A stretch of DNA of 64,000 bases from Siderastrea siderea (GCA_964030785.1 OZ034967.1:51241533-51305532); one strand, 5' to 3'; positions 45,444 to 59,319 are shown, counted from the stretch's first letter. The notes: generated from the letters alone by a model not told the origin. Program-made: numbers and translations.

Positions 45444-48400
45444 CAAATAAATACAGAACAAGACGCCCTTCGTTGATTTCATTATTTTGCAAGGCATTAA
45501 GTGTTCGCTAGATTAGTTTGCAAAATACATGCTGTGATATACTCAGTATGACTTGCTTTTATTGATTTATTCTCAGATTAATAGTTCTAGATCAAGGTTG
45601 TTTTGTAAAGGTACTTGCTATGCGCAATGAGCAATCATCGAGTGGCAGGTACTTTATAACTTGTTTATCTTGTGAATTGAGCATAGTTAATGAGCTATTT
45701 GAATGCTGTACAGTTTAATTAAAGCTATATACGAAATATTACCAGTTTACATTTGTGTCGTGCTGTAGTTTGAAACTATTTTTGTGTTTTCCTGACGTAA
45801 GGGAGCATTGCTCGCATCAAATTTGCTCTTAAATTCCACGCATAGGTTGTGGTTTGTAATTTGCATAATTTAGAAATACTGGTGTTTCAAAGCGGCGCCA
45901 CGTTCTTTAATCCGTCTGGCCGCACGATTTTATTTTATTATAACCAAGACCAAGTCTTTAACTTGTCATGACTGCAAGGAATTTGCTATACGAGGTCTCA
46001 CGTTTTGTAAACATGTATTTTTGTTTACCCATTTTTCCTACTTTTTTAAAAGTTGTAAAATTGGGTTGTTAAAAGGAACTGTTTGAACTACTCAAAATAA
46101 CTACATGGAAATGTCAGTGACACTGTAGCATAAGGAAGAGTTGTACTTATCAACCAACAGTAGAATTTTGTCCTGCGTCAAATTTTAAGTGTTGTGAGGA
46201 GTTACCAAAGTTATTGAAAATTGGCATTTTTGTACCAATAAAATGTCCGTTTTTGTCCACCAGAGGACCCCTCTTGTAAACTGTCGAAGAAAGCATTTAG
46301 AACCCAAACGAAAAGTGTTTTTAAAGTACCCAGACAAAGTGTAATTCACATACAAGATTTGAAGGACATCTATTTTGTGACCAATTTGAGTTATGAGGAT
46401 CTTAGGGAGACAGCCACTTAAATGTTTTAATGGAAGTTGTTAGCCTACATCAGGAGCGCAGTCCACATTTCTGGGCCCGGTTGCTGATGAAAAATGAAGC
46501 TAGTTCTTTCCTGTGAGAACCAGGAACGTGACGAAGGTTTCGTCGGCAAAATCAGTAGGAGAGAAAGTTACCCAATTTGCTCGTAAAATGTTCGTTCTGT
46601 CCCTTTTCAGCCTGCCTCAGCTCTGGCTCGACGATGAGCTTAACTAAGAATAATTTCTACAAGCTGGAATTCGGTTTACAGCTTATAAATGTGGATTGCC
46701 CATAATTCCTGCCCCCCTGTTCGCGCTCGTTGTTTCGAAACTGTAATTCAAAATTGGATATGATGCATTGTGAAGCCCTTTTTTAAACACTAGGGAGCAC
46801 AAACTTTGTCAACTTTGAATCTTAGATTGACAATAAAAGCAATAAAAGGCGTTTTACAACTGGAAACGAAATGACATTTGGCATCTCCCTGAAGATCTTA
46901 CACTGCCAAATTTTGGTGGGGGACAAAAATTTCGTTTCCGCTTTGTTTTGAGCACTCTTTTGTTAACCCATTCACTCCCGTGCCGGTGAAAATCGCCCAT
47001 GAAGGACCAGGCCTACTAAATGGGTAAAACACCAGAGAAGGGGGGTCTAAAAGCAGCGGGACAGGGCACGAAAAATCAAGAAGTTGTGCCAGTCCCTTTT
47101 CAAAACCACGAATAGTGCGCAAGCTTGAAAACAAACTTGGGCTGAGAAGCGTCATCAGTTTCATTTGAATGCTGCAAAGCGCGGTTTAGGCTATCTGGAG
47201 GCAATTTGCTGAAATGACGAGTAGAGTGCCTTTTATTGCTTAAAAAGACCGCTTTTCCGAGAACCTATGGGAGTGAATGCGTGGGATAAATTGGTCTTTT
47301 GGGTTAGTTGTCACTTAAAACCTATAGTCCCAAATGATACGAGAAATACGTAATTTTCCACCCAACACAATCTTTTCCAAGGAGATTGTGCTTTGTATAG
47401 CTATACCTAAATTGAGGGCTTTTTAGAAAGTTTCGTTGCCAGCATTTTAATTTCGAATAAAGCAAATTAAATTGCCAGTTTTCCTCTTGTAATGGTTGAG
47501 GAAATATCTTTCAGTTTATTCTATTCAATTAATACGAGAAAGGTAAGTTACAAAGGATACCATTTTAAAGACACAAGCCTTACATGTCCAATTTACAGCA
47601 CGAAATACTGTATGTGTGCCTATTCCGTGATGCTCAACGCATACCTTGAAAGAATCAATTTTAAGAATACAGGCAGGTGCATCGTCAATAAGAATCAAAA
47701 CTATCAAAACTAACAACCAGTTAGCTTAGAAACGGGTTGACACCAAAATTGAGCAGCATTGGTGTTAATTTTGTATTGAGCTCTTTAAGGTGACTAATTT
47801 CGATTGTAAGATCAATTTTTCTTTCCAAGAAAAGGCAAAAAAAGAGGTTCTTTGTTTGAAACATGCTAAATATTTCTCTTTATCTCCAATGGCCTTGAAC
47901 AACCTACAACAACGAAATTCCTTTCATTTCGTCATTAACACGGCAATCAATCGTCAATTGCATACACCATCCCCAAGAAAAACATAGTCAAAATATCTCC
48001 CTTTGCACTCCCTCCCGTGCCCATATATATAATTTTAAAACATACCAATCAATCGTCCGTGACCTTGAAGAACCTACTTCGACGAAATGAATTTTAATTG
48101 GTAATACTATAAGACGGCGCAACGGCGCAACGGGCCGTCGTTATTACGGCAAATAGTATCCACGGAACAATAATTCCTAGTTGATTGGGTAACAAGAACT
48201 AACAATCACGTAGCGAAACAAGCCAGCCGTTAAATGACCAATATTGTACCCTGGCATTTATTTCCCGGGGCTTAAATGTCATGGTTGTAGAATGCTTGTC
48301 GCACACTAGATTAAGCGTAGATTTATATGGATTAACTAAAATATGATTGTTGATGTAAATATGTTTTATGTTTATAGGCCACCTAAAGTAATACAAAGCT

Positions 48401-48726
48401 TAACTAATCCAAGAATTTCTTCGTCTTCCGTGCAGATTAATCCCATGAGCTTTTTATGACTCAAAGGATAAAACCTTAAAAATATGAATCTCCTAAAAAT
48501 CTTTCTCCTTTTAGGTTCGACCCAAAACGACAAAAGTCTTATCGTTAATTAAGACTTTCTTTAGGATGAGTAGCCGGGTTCTGTTTAGCCACTTATTTGT
48601 ACGATAAGCAATTATCGGAAAGTCATTTTGGAAACGACCTGACACTAAAAGTTGAATAGCTTTTTTTTATTGAGCTACTAATGAGATTCAATTGCTTATG
48701 TAGGTATTGAATTCTAAATTGAATAC
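45444..48726. other. Intergenic sequence between gene A and copy B, no gene recognised
   Basis: AT-rich sequence with only short, unrelated open frames. No splice-consistent coding, RNA gene or clear transposon end was found. A small hairpin-like duplicate ggcgcaac occurs near 48116. Copy B homology begins at 48727. Confidence 0.5.
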
Positions 48727-49611
48727 TTTTAAATAAGTCCTTTGTTCAGCTACAACTTACATGCCAAAAAGATCCGAATACAAAGTAAAGGACAAACAAT
48801 ACTTATTTTACTGAGAATGGAGATGGAATACAATGCAATTTACATACATGTCGAGTCAGCTATATAAGACATTCTATAAAGGGTGTACTTTACTCTCAAA
48901 AGGTATTTCTGGGGAGACACTTGGATCAGCTTGGCACACGTCGGTTGCGATAAACCAACGTTCTGTGAGTAGAAAACTGTTTTTGAGACAAGTGAAATGG
49001 CATGGGAAATTTAACAACAGAAGTTTTTTGTAAAATTGAGACTGAAACTACTGTTTGGCCGCAGGGGATTTTTTATCAGTTCAGTCAAAGCAAGTTTAAA
49101 TAACACAGCTAGAAAATTGGGTTGAATTCAAAAGCGGCATACGTGAATTGATTCGGAGCATTCCTTGTATAGAATTTAGCCTGATCTTCTTGAGGGAGAA
49201 GAAATTGAAACAAGTCGAATGCCAATTTAATTGCTTGTAAGTAACCGTTATTCGAAAAGGACAGTTATATACTGTATAGGTATCCATGAAGATTGTGAAA
49301 AACTGACTAAGTTAGAAGAATTAGTGAAATTTAAAGGTCAAATAAACCAAAATTTCGACATTTTTTCTTTCAATGCAATTTCCTTGTTATGTGTTGATTA
49401 GGTATCAAATAAACATATTCTGAAGTTTCAAGCCAATTGGACTTAGGATCGCAGAGATAATGGAACGTGAAAAGTGCTACTTTTTGGCCTTCATATTCGT
49501 AGAGTGGTCGGTAAAGTTGTCGGTAAATTGTCGGAAATAGCACTAGTGACGTCACTGTTGGCGAGCTGGAAAATTGCGGGGATTCGAAGTGTGCGGACTT
49601 GAGCGGAAACT

Positions 49612-49842
49612 CATGGTGTTTTGTGCTGCTATAAGAGTAAAGTAAGTAATTTTAAGTTTCCAGAAGATCCAGAACTGCCTCAAGAATGGCTCAAAGAATG
49701 AAAGGAGGATCGTTTCAAGCCACAAAACACTGATTCACGCGTCTGTGCAGACCAGTTTACACCACAAGTAACCAAAGCGATTCGATCGAAAATAATCGGC
49801 GGTTTTCCATGGAAAATACCTAAAAATCCAAATAAAGTTTGA
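49612..49842 (+). pseudogene. Decayed THAP-domain segment inside the transposon
   Basis: The + strand reads H-G-V-L-C-C-Y, F-K-F-P-E-D-P-E-L-P-Q-E-W-L-K-E, a stop codon, then S-R-V-C-A-D-Q-F and I-G-G-F-P-W-K. The C-x2-H pair has become C-A-D-Q, and a TGA interrupts it. It is unrelated at close range to the THAP stretch cut by the Polinton. Confidence 0.65.
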
Positions 49843-50377
49843 AGAACCGTACCTTTTATGTGTTTGCTGTGTTTTTGCCGGTCTTCAGAGCTTGTGGAGG
49901 TTGTTTCGAGCGATAAGTTACAGCGGTATAAGCCATCCATGTCCGCCGAAGAACGGAGCAACTTCACACGGGAATTCCAATTGCGTGTTCAGCATTTGCA
50001 CAACGTAGAAATTTAGAGGTAAGAATTTTGTATTTTGTTTAATATAACTATGACTAGCTTGTATCTTCTGATGGTTGTTAGCTCTTTCGGTTAGTTTATT
50101 TGAGAATATTATGAGTCATAGCAGTTACTAAGCATTAACAATAACCTCAGGTTTTTGGCGCACAAATTAGGCTACAATATAAATAAACGTAAATTTCGAG
50201 CTCTGAATAATATTTTTCACACACTAACATATTTCAGTTTTATCGCTTTCATACAGCGGCTGCAGGCCCTTCTTAAGCCTCTCACAAGCCAACACTCAAG
50301 ACAGCGAACAACATAAACCCAGATTTAATAAACTGGCCTAGTTTCTAAGTGTTGTGGCTTTTCACCGGCAAGCAGGT

Positions 50378-51019
50378 CCCAGGGGGGGTACTCCGGATTT
50401 CAAGTGACGGGGATGATTGAAGGATTTTTTGGGTTTGAAATTTTCTATTCCGGGATGTTTTTGGGTAGGAAAATTAATTTTGGCAAGTATTTTTTTTGGG
50501 TGGCTTGATTTAAGTAGAGATATTTTGGGTATTCAAAACAATCTGAACAATTGTGGTAGTGCCTGCGTATGCTGGCCGCGTAGTTTCTGCGAGTATTACC
50601 TACTGACAACCAAACTTGTTTTGCGGTTGTTTTAATTATATTTAACGATGGTGTCGCATTACATTGCATCTGTTTCATAAAACTGGTTATACAATAGTCC
50701 GCAAAGTGTCCTGAGTGTATTTCACAAGGCTTCAATTCATTCAACTGATTTCTCATCCATTCTGTTTATCACCCGGCTGTATCCTCACTGGAATTCTCTT
50801 TTGCTGTAGTGAATTCTTGATATTTTTCGCTTGTGACTTGTGGGTTAATCCTCTCTGGAAATTTTTGAGGCTCGAAAAGTCGGCATGGGATTTCGGGGGT
50901 TAATGTTTGGTCCAGGGTTTTTTTGGGGGTTCCTTGGAGGCCCTAGGCATTTTTTTGGTTTTGAGTTTTGCCCTCATTCGATCATCCCCGTCACTTGAAA
51001 TCCGGAGTACCCCCCTGGG
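50378..51019. mobile_element. Nested 642-bp MITE with 8-bp target duplication
   Basis: The ends cccaggggggg tactccgg and ccggagtacccccctggg are inverted repeats continuing for about 40 bp (atttcaagtgacggggatgat). aagcaggt flanks both sides (50370-50377 and 51020-51027). The 8-bp duplication suggests mobilisation by a hAT-type transposase. No coding capacity. Confidence 0.85.
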
Positions 51020-51189
51020 AAGCAGGTGTTCCAGGCTGTTCCATGTTCATGTTTTTTAGGGGAGGCAGAAATGACATCATATCAAGACGAACATGCCCCT
51101 ATAAAGTTTATGACAGGTGTATCACTTAATATAATTATGGGGTCCATCCTCCATACAGCTGCTATCTACCGGTAAGTACTTTCAGGAGG

Positions 51190-51296
51190 GGGAAATGGTA
51201 GCCTCCCGTGCAGTCGTTTCTAGGGGAGTTGTTTTACCCCAAAAAGGAGGAGGTGGGTAATACGACTCCGCTAAAAATGACTGCGTGGGAGGCTAA
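51190..51296. mobile_element. Short foldback MITE-like element
   Basis: tagcctcccgtgcagtcgttt at the left is the imperfect reverse complement of aaaatgactgcgtgggaggcta at the right. The element is about 105 bp with no coding capacity. A clear target duplication is not evident. Confidence 0.6.
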
Positions 51297-53431
51297 GGAA
51301 ATAGTTGAATCACAAAAACTGAAGGAATTGATTGTTTGAAACAAAAAAAAAATCTTCTTTCTTGGATGCGGCATATGTTCCTTGTCACTCCAAGAAGCAC
51401 TAATACCTCTTGAAAAGTTGTTCCTGCAAGCATGAATTTCTGACATTATAGTACCTTAAAACCCTAGAAAGTATCAAAACACGCTGACAATGGTGGTTTT
51501 AATTCAAACACCCCAAGTGGTACCAAAGCATGAATTGTAATCACGGTGACCCCTTCACTGCACTATGGGAGCCCCTCCCCTCTCACCTCCTAGGTTAAGT
51601 ACCACTCTATAGTAATTGAAGAAAATGCAAAGTTTAGAAACATTTCAAAGAGTAGTACAACTGTCAACCAAATCTGATGATGTTAATATTATCTAGCAAG
51701 ACTGCCAGTCTGTTAATGGAAATATTCAAAGCCCTTACAGTTTCCACTTTTACTTGGTAAGCTCTCTCCAATTCTTAAAACCAGACAAGATTGAATGGCT
51801 ATTGGGATTTGTCGTCCCAGCTTCATACGTATCCAGTAAGTGTATTGCCTATAAGCAACATTACTGTATACATGTTCTGAGAACGAAAGAGGAAACAACA
51901 GACTCATAAGAAAGATACACAGATGAGTAAAAGGTAACTCATCAGTAAAGGGATTAAATAAATATGTCAACTACAAAAATAAATCTATATTAAATAAATA
52001 AACAGGTTAGCTAACCAGTAACAACAGTAGAAAAACAACATTGACTCGATTTCACAGTCTTAGAAATAATGAAATCACCTTTGTTTAAGCTAAAATTTTA
52101 GAGTTTGTTTTTGCTTTCAACTAACGATTATGACTTATATGTTGTACTGATAGTACAACTGATTGTAAACCCAATACTTGTTAAACCATCAAAGGAGTCA
52201 TAAAGTGCACAAGGTTGCTGAGAACTTAACAAGGTATACTGTTTATGTAATCATGTTCATTCAATAAGGGTTTTTGTAATTGTCATTTCATTATTGGTTC
52301 CTTGATCTTTTACTGCTTTTACGTCACCTTTTGTCAAATATCTTAGTATTTAGCACACAACCTCATAAGCATTGCAGCATCTCATCATGTATTAATGAAG
52401 GATCTTTTCTCATGAACACAATTTATAGGTGATTCATTTCCGGACTAAAATATGTAATTTTCCCTCCCCACTGGTCCCCTGGTTCCTCCCCTGCTCCCAG
52501 AGGTTTTTCTTTCTCTTTTCCCAAACAAAGTTCAACCACAAAGCAGCTCTCAGTGTGCCCACTGTCAGACCAAACATGTAATTTTCCTTACCCATCTTGA
52601 GAACAAGATGTGTAATATTTCCTACCCATTTTCAGAACTGACAAAGCATAACTGTCACCCCCGAATCAATTACCATTTTCAGACGTGACTCTTAAGTCAA
52701 CAACCATTTTCAGACCAAAATGGCTTTAAAACCATACCCATTTGGGTTGCACGAATCTTTACATGGAGTTTGTTCTCTGCCCCCACCCCCTCCCCCCCCA
52801 AAAAAGAGCCCAAAGCAAAATTACGTTAATATGTACGTACTCCGTCCTTCATTTCCAAAATACTGATTATAATCTGTCTCAGTGACAGCTGGATTTTTGC
52901 AATACAGAGGTAAAATTCTCTTCATCTGTCTCTAGGACATAGCAGGTGGTATCTTAATATCACAGGATTTGGGAATTGCACGACAGCAAAACACTTTCTC
53001 GCCCACCTGGCATTGGTACACAGTTGCCAAAATTTAAATGCACCTAAATTTTGAGCCTAAGATTGTATACATGCAAAACAACAAACAAACACAGTCACTA
53101 GTAACACTTTGCGATGTAGACAGATACATTCAACAAGAACTGTAACCTGCTTTCGGCTATGTTGAAAATTTGAGCTGGATTTTATGCCGCTGTTGCTGCG
53201 AGGATGAAAACCGTACTCACACAGGAACTATAATGGATACATGTACAAGAAGCTAGCTTTGCTTTACTCTAGTCAGTCTAGTTAGTAATGCATAACAACA
53301 AACATCGATCATGATAAGTGTACAAAAGGGCTGCAAAGAACAACAAAAATGCCTCAGATGAAGTGGTAACGCATTTATTAACAATTATACGGCGAACTTT
53401 TACAGTGTAATGAATAAATAAGCTTAAATGC

Positions 53432-53584
53432 TCACCAGTAAACTTTACCAATTCGGTCGTTTACTTTCGAAGCCATTGCTATCGGTCGAATATCATCAGA
53501 GATTTCGCAGTCCGATTCTGTGGCAATTAGTTCAAACTGGTATGGTTCTACGTTAAATGCCACAGGTTTGAGCTCCTCGGCCAT
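53432..53584 (-). CDS. N-terminal coding fragment inside the transposon
   Basis: From an ATG at about 53584 the - strand encodes M-A-E-E-L-K-P-V-A-F-N-V-E-P-Y-Q-F-E-L, an acidic stretch, then V-N-D-R-I-G-K-V-Y-W before the frame closes or splices. R-x-G-x-x-x-W followed by a Cys-rich domain is a pattern I associate with transposon-borne genes in cnidarians, but the Cys-rich part is not found here. It may be a first exon. Function unassigned. Confidence 0.4.
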   Translation of the reverse strand: MAEELKPVAFNVEPYQFELIATESDCEISDDIRPIAMASKVNDRIGKVYW

Positions 53585-55335
53585 TTTCGACGCAAAGAAA
53601 ACGGGTGAAAACAGAGAAGTTTCCAAAAAATTACAACAATACTTTTCAATGCTCGATCTTGAGCTATCTTTCGCTGCTCATCAACAGTGACGTCACAGAA
53701 TCAGAGGTCGTTTCCATTCCTTCCATTTAAGCGCGCGGTCATTTCAGAAACGATTTCGTGAAACCTTCGGATATCTTCGTACTTTTGGCTTTATTACTCC
53801 TTTTAAGGTCTCAGGAAGGAAAATGTCGGTCCAGTTTGGCTTTATAATGATTCCTTTTTGTGTCAAGACGCGTTTAAACGGCTAAAGCGGAATTATCAAA
53901 ATTTGGGTTTATTTGACCTTTAAAACAAGTGTTCTTTCAGTCATATACACCTAGAATATCACTTTATTATTCGTAGACAATCTTAAGCAGTTGACCGAAT
54001 TTTGGCGGCGGGAACTGTTTACTCTAAGGTCGTGTCTATATTAGCTCCGTTTCGATACTTGGAGAATGACATCAAAACGTCTGTAGGAACGTGGAGGCGA
54101 AAATTGGTTTAGCGCCAAAATAATTTTCTGTTGTAGGTTTCAATATCTACGCGGTTAGTTAACTGAGCGTCTTGTTTTCAGGTACCATGGGAAGTGACAC
54201 CCAAAGCTCCGCTTCGCGCCAAAACGAAAGTCCAAAAAGCTATGCCAAAAAAACTCCTGTAGACTACTTGTACCCTGCAAGCTCCTTCAGGTTGAACTGA
54301 ATCGGACAGCTTCAATTTTATTATGCTGTTTTTAGCCAAATTGAATGCAGAGGAAAATTCCATTCAATTTGAAAAAAAGAAGCAAAAATTGAAAAACCGT
54401 TCATTTAATCATCTAGTTCTAATTTAATAAATGAGACCCAGGCCTGTCTTTAGTGAGGTACCGACGCGAATTTCGGCAAATTTCTCGTAACTACAAAGTT
54501 TTCTACTGTGGCCTTTATAAGACTTAACTGTTTGCTCTAAGGCCGTGTCTACATGAGGCTTTTTTCTTTTTAGCTGAAAGTCAATAGGGACGAATCAATA
54601 CGAAAGTCAGTTTTGACGCTAAAATAATTTTCTGCTGGCGCTGTATTTATGCATTGGTCCCCAGAGAATGTCGTGCTAAATTAAAGATCGCGCAGAATTG
54701 GATATAATAATAGTTCAGTTTCGAGTTCACCAAGACCGCTGGACTGACTATTTGCGGCAGCAAATAAAGGAGAATCAGAAGAAAAGCTTTGTAAGGAAGG
54801 TCATGCTAAAATCCGAAGCCTGGTCTCTGCCAAGACACTTCCCTCCACGGTGTTTCTCTCCACACAACAGGAGTGAAAATGGACACCGGAAACATAATGC
54901 TGGGGGGGGGGGGGGTAACCCGCAATGGACTAGAATCCTATCCAGGGAAGGGGGGGGGGGGGAGGAAAGAGGAGTAGCGACACTCTTAGTCGGCTTCTTG
55001 CTGAAGGAACTGGGTTAAGCTCCGACCAGGTGGGCTTCTTGTGGTTAGTGTGTGCCCCTCCCATACCCCCATAAAATTAAAATGGAACAAAATGGATTCC
55101 TTGGTCTAACACTTGTTTGTAGTCCCCAAACAACTTTGGAATTCGGCTTCTTCTAAAGCATCGCCAATAGAATGAAAGACCAACACCGTAAGACAAAAAC
55201 CACATTTGTGATGACAGCTTTCTAATAAAAGATTCTTATTATAATAACTATTAATATTATATGTTATTATTGTTATTATTCAGTATTATTAATCTCGTTT
55301 TTTCTTATTGTCAGAGAGAAGCTCTTGGCAGGAAT

Positions 55336-55387
55336 ATGATTTACCTGTGGCTGTGCACGTTTGTTGTGCACTTAGCGCTCACCCGAG
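55336..55387 (+). CDS. Adhesin gene B, exon 1: signal peptide
   Basis: Same 17-codon signal sequence as gene A exon 1 with only silent changes, ending G|gtgagt. It is separated from the transposon end by about 1.4 kb of duplicated upstream sequence. Confidence 0.72.
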
Positions 55388-56387
55388 GTGAGTGGTAGTT
55401 ATGACAATGTACGAAAAAAGAAGTAAAGCAAAGGAGAATGTGCATGGGAATTTTGCTGATTGTTTTTTTTTTTTTTTTTGCCAAAACATTGCAACAATTA
55501 TGACTACAATTAGTAGGGTGTGAGGCGGGATGATGGGACAGGGGGATTAGCTTCCCTTCTTCCCGTATATTTAATACCGGTCCGCGCCCTGGACGCAAGT
55601 CTTGCTGCACTTTTTCTTTGTTGGAAGATTACGCAATGTAACCAATAATTTGCCCATTCCTTCCGCTTCTCGTCCGTATTTTTTCCCGCCTCCTGTATAT
55701 TTCCCTCCCTCTGCACCCTGTTCCTCTTTATTACTTTGTCTTGTGCATGAAATTCTTCTTAAACTTCACGAGGAAGACAAGACGAGAAGGAAAAAAATAG
55801 GATTATATTTTGTCGCCGTGTTGTACCTAAATACTGGTGCAGATCTTGAAATTGTTTCGAACGTCGAAAAGATGTCATCACCTTTTTTTGGCCATCTGTG
55901 CATTGCAGTGTACGAGCGTAGTTTAATAATAATTAGAAGAAAAACTGGACCATTCATTTTAGCTCTCCATTAACACAAATAGGTCTTTTGTTTTTCACGA
56001 TGGTTCTTAAAATAGGTTGATATGGCGGAGTCAGACGTGTCAACCCACTGCAACAAAGAATGACACAGAGTCACCCAAAATAACATGCTTTTAAATTCAC
56101 AGTAACCATGATACCTAAACCTTCTAAACGAATGTTTGCTCTAGCGAGCAGCAGACCAAGTTTTAAAGTGACTTTTAAGTTTGTATATCCAAATAGCTTC
56201 TGTTAGCTTCCCTTATCCACTTTTATCCATGCTATCTAACGCAAATGCAATATGTTTCTCTGTAACTCGATGTTTGCTGACATACTGCTGAAACACTGGC
56301 TCTCATTTGAGTACTTGAAAATTTTTCACGTAGTTATTCATTGTAGTCAAAGAAGAAGAATTTATGTTGTTATTGTTTAAATTTCAG

Positions 56388-56818
56388 CTGCTTCCGACTG
56401 CGAGAATCCACCACTGGATTTAAGCATTGTAATTGATCAGACAAAGAGTGTTGGAGCAGACAACTATGACACCATGTTAGAATCAGTCCGCACTCTCATA
56501 TCAAAGTACCACGTAGGTCCTGATAAGACTCGCGTTTCAATAGTTACATATCATAACAAAGGGCAGGTTCGCGCGAGCTTTGACGACGCGAAATATCAAA
56601 GTCAGAAAGGACTTAATGATCTCCTGGATGAAATGAAAGCCAAAGACAAGCTGGGTAACCCCACACGCACTGACATAGCACTGGAGGTGATTAATAAAGA
56701 AGTATTTAACACAAAGAATGGAGACCGGCCGGATTCGCCCAATGTCATGATTGTGTTTACTGACGGTGCGACACACAAGAAGTCGAAGCCATACAGTCAA
56801 GTTCTCCCTCCACTCGTG
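56388..56818 (+). CDS. Adhesin gene B, exon 2: first VWA domain, N-terminal part
   Basis: Nearly identical to 3068-3498. Protein differences are few (Ile to Leu in D-T-M-x-E-S, Val to Ile in L-E-V-x-N-K). Metal-site motifs D-Q-T-K-S, P-T-R-T-D and F-T-D-G are kept. The mostly conservative replacements suggest the duplicate is under constraint or very recent. Confidence 0.85.
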
Positions 56819-57674
56819 GTAAGAGCTAGTTCTGATAAAATTTTACCACTATTACCTTCGTAATCGATAATGCTTTTTTGTATTCGAGTCGTATATAAGG
56901 TTATAATTAAGTAGAGGGGCGATGACTTAATGCTTCATGATAAGTCTGACCAAAAGATTAGATGATCGGTTGGCTCGAAGCCCGGTCTCTGCATCGTGGC
57001 ATATTGTTTACTTACAAAAGAAACTTCTCATCATCGGTCTCCCCCTATCCAGGTTTATAGTACAACGGTAAATTCTGGCGTGCTTCCATTGGTCGGAATC
57101 GATCACGTGACGCGAAAGTGTCTCACGCGCATAGTGCCTGTTTTGGCAATTTTCGCTCAAAAATTTAGCGTTGTACAATGAAAACAATAGAGTTCTTCTG
57201 TCTCAGGCCCTATGTGTGATAGCTTCCTTCGGAAATTTGACGTTCAAACTTCATATAAGCACTCGAACTACGTTCTCGGGCTAACATTTGTTGTGAACGT
57301 CAAATTTCCTCGGGCAACCCCTCAGACGATAGTGAACTCTATTCTTTAAATAGAAATTGGTACCGTGACTTCATGTAAGACAACATTGAGTGTAATAATA
57401 GTTATTGAATTATTCAGACAACACCAGCAAGTAAAAAATCAGTATTAGTAATATCTTCTTGTGAAATAACTTTCCCCAGGATTAGTACTTGCCGTGAAAT
57501 TGTTGCAAGGCAGAGGAAAAATGATTTTTTTTCACTAGACTGGGATCTAACCCAACAAATTAAATTAAAATGCCATTTCCTGCCTGGAGAGATACATAAA
57601 ACAACAATGCGGTGAAAGCAGTGACAAGCTTTATTTAGGTATTTTTGTTCTTGACATTTCGTTTCTATACTCAG

Positions 57675-57828
57675 GCTAAAGGTGTCCATCGAATTGCCGT
57701 TGGAATTGGAAAGCAGATTAAGACAGAAGAACTTGAAACGATCGCTGGAAGTCCTGATCGCGTCGTAAATGCTGCGAGTTTTGATGCTCTAGAGAAAGAG
57801 CTGGACAAAATTCGTGAGGTTACATGCA
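57675..57828 (+). CDS. Adhesin gene B, exon 3: first VWA domain, C-terminal part
   Basis: Identical in protein sequence to 4335-4488 (A-K-G-V-H-R-I-A-V-G-I-G). Same splice borders and phase 1 exit. Confidence 0.85.
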
Positions 57829-58216
57829 GTAAGTATTTTTGTTTCGTTCATTGTTTGTTTTTTCTTGTGATGTGCCACTATTTCATATATATCAGGAAGA
57901 AGAGGAAATTATTGTTGATCGACAGTTGCTGTAGTTGTTACCCAAATGGAAATTCCAGTATTGTTAATCAATGTGACTGATTAAAGCACGCTTAATCCGT
58001 ATTCCGTGTATTTATGACCAATTACAGATCACAGGAGACGAAAATACAAAACTAACACAATCATTTCAAACGACTCCGTTCTAGTATTTTCAACAGAGCT
58101 GGAAGACAATTGCGCAAACGCCCTCAGCGGCGGGTAGCAAAGAGAGGGGGTTGCATTCGCAGGCTTGTGGTGACTGCGTATCCTCTCTTAACATAATTGC
58201 TTTTGGTTATATTCAG

Positions 58217-58399
58217 GTATCGAAGGAGGATACACTGCGTGGAGTAAGTGTTCTGCATGTTCTGCAACATGCGGTGGTGGTGTCCGCTGGCATTCTAGAA
58301 CTTGTACCAATCCATCACCAAAAGGAAAAGGAAAAACGTGCAAGGAACAGAACCTTGGACCTGCCAAAGAGTCCCAGGCGTGCAATACTCAGAAATGCG
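58217..58399 (+). CDS. Adhesin gene B, exon 4: first TSP1 repeat, intact
   Basis: Reads G-G-Y-T-A-W-S-K-C-S-A-C-S-A-T-C-G-G-G-V without interruption, with TGG where gene A has TGA and TGT where gene A has TGG. Phase 1-1, 183 nt. It shows what the ancestral exon looked like and that the stop in gene A is derived. Confidence 0.86.
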
Positions 58400-59136
58400 G
58401 TGAGTTTCTTGTGATGAACTGTTGTGGAAATTTTAAAAAGTGGTATTGTAAGCCCCCAGGAAAGGGGACTTTCACATGAAAGTGACCGAGGTGCTAAATG
58501 TGTGGCTTGCAACTGATAGATCTAAAAAGGTCGTTGTTATAATGATCCTGGTACCCAAAAGGGGTAAAACCCGGAAAACAAAAGGAAAAGTCAATTTTCG
58601 TTTCAGAATCGGCACCTTTTGGGAAAAAGTACAAATTTCGTTGCAGTGTTGCCACATTCGTCGAGAGTGCAACTCAGTGAAGATTTTTTTCTGGAGCTTT
58701 CTTTTTATAGTAACTGGTTTTAAGTTGTCTCCTAACCGCAAAAATCGCTTAGTAGTACAGCGTGAGAAGAGCGCAAAAATTTTCAAACGAATGGGACATA
58801 GCAAAGTACTGCTCATTTTATTTCATCTGAGTGGACACACTTCATGACAAGACTTCACCCATAAACTTAAACGTCAGAAGTACCTTGTACAGCATAATAG
58901 ACAGTGTTAAAGGAAAGTATTTTTCAGTAACTCTCATTTATAAGAATGAGTTACACTTTAGGATTTTACCCAAAGGTAAAAAAAGTAAGAACTACCTTGT
59001 TCAGTGATTATATAGACAGTGCTACAGGAAAGCACTGCAAAGTAGTTTTCACTACTTAAACTAAAACCACTCTACACTGACGAATCAGTCACTCAGGAAT
59101 GCCAGTGCTAAGTTCCATGTTCAAGTTTCTTCATAG

Positions 59137-59319
59137 GTACCGATGGGGGATATTCCTCGTGGAACAAGTGGTCTGATTGTTCAGTTACATGTGGAGGAGG
59201 TGTCACGTGGAGAACCAGAGCATGCGTGAATCCAAAACCGAGCGGTGATGGAAAGACGTGCAAGGAACAGAACCTTGGACCTGACAAGCAATCGAAAACA
59301 TGCAATCCTCAGAAATGCG
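59137..59319 (+). CDS. Adhesin gene B, exon 5: second TSP1 repeat
   Basis: 183-nt phase 1-1 exon equivalent to 5800-5982, with W-N-K-W-S-D-C in place of W-S-K-W-S-D-C. All cysteines are kept. Confidence 0.87.

Larger units (their letters stand above)
49335..53919. mobile_element. 4585-bp DNA transposon with TTAA duplication, in copy B only
   Basis: The ends aggtcaaataaacc and gggtttatttgacct are inverted repeats (about 14-22 bp). ttaa flanks both sides, and copy A has the empty site (gaaatttaaaagaag near 608). It carries a broken THAP segment on the + strand near the left end and a short - strand coding start near the right end, but no transposase I recognise. A TTAA target is used by piggyBac-like and some other elements. 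Since copy A lacks it, the insertion postdates the duplication. Confidence 0.83.
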
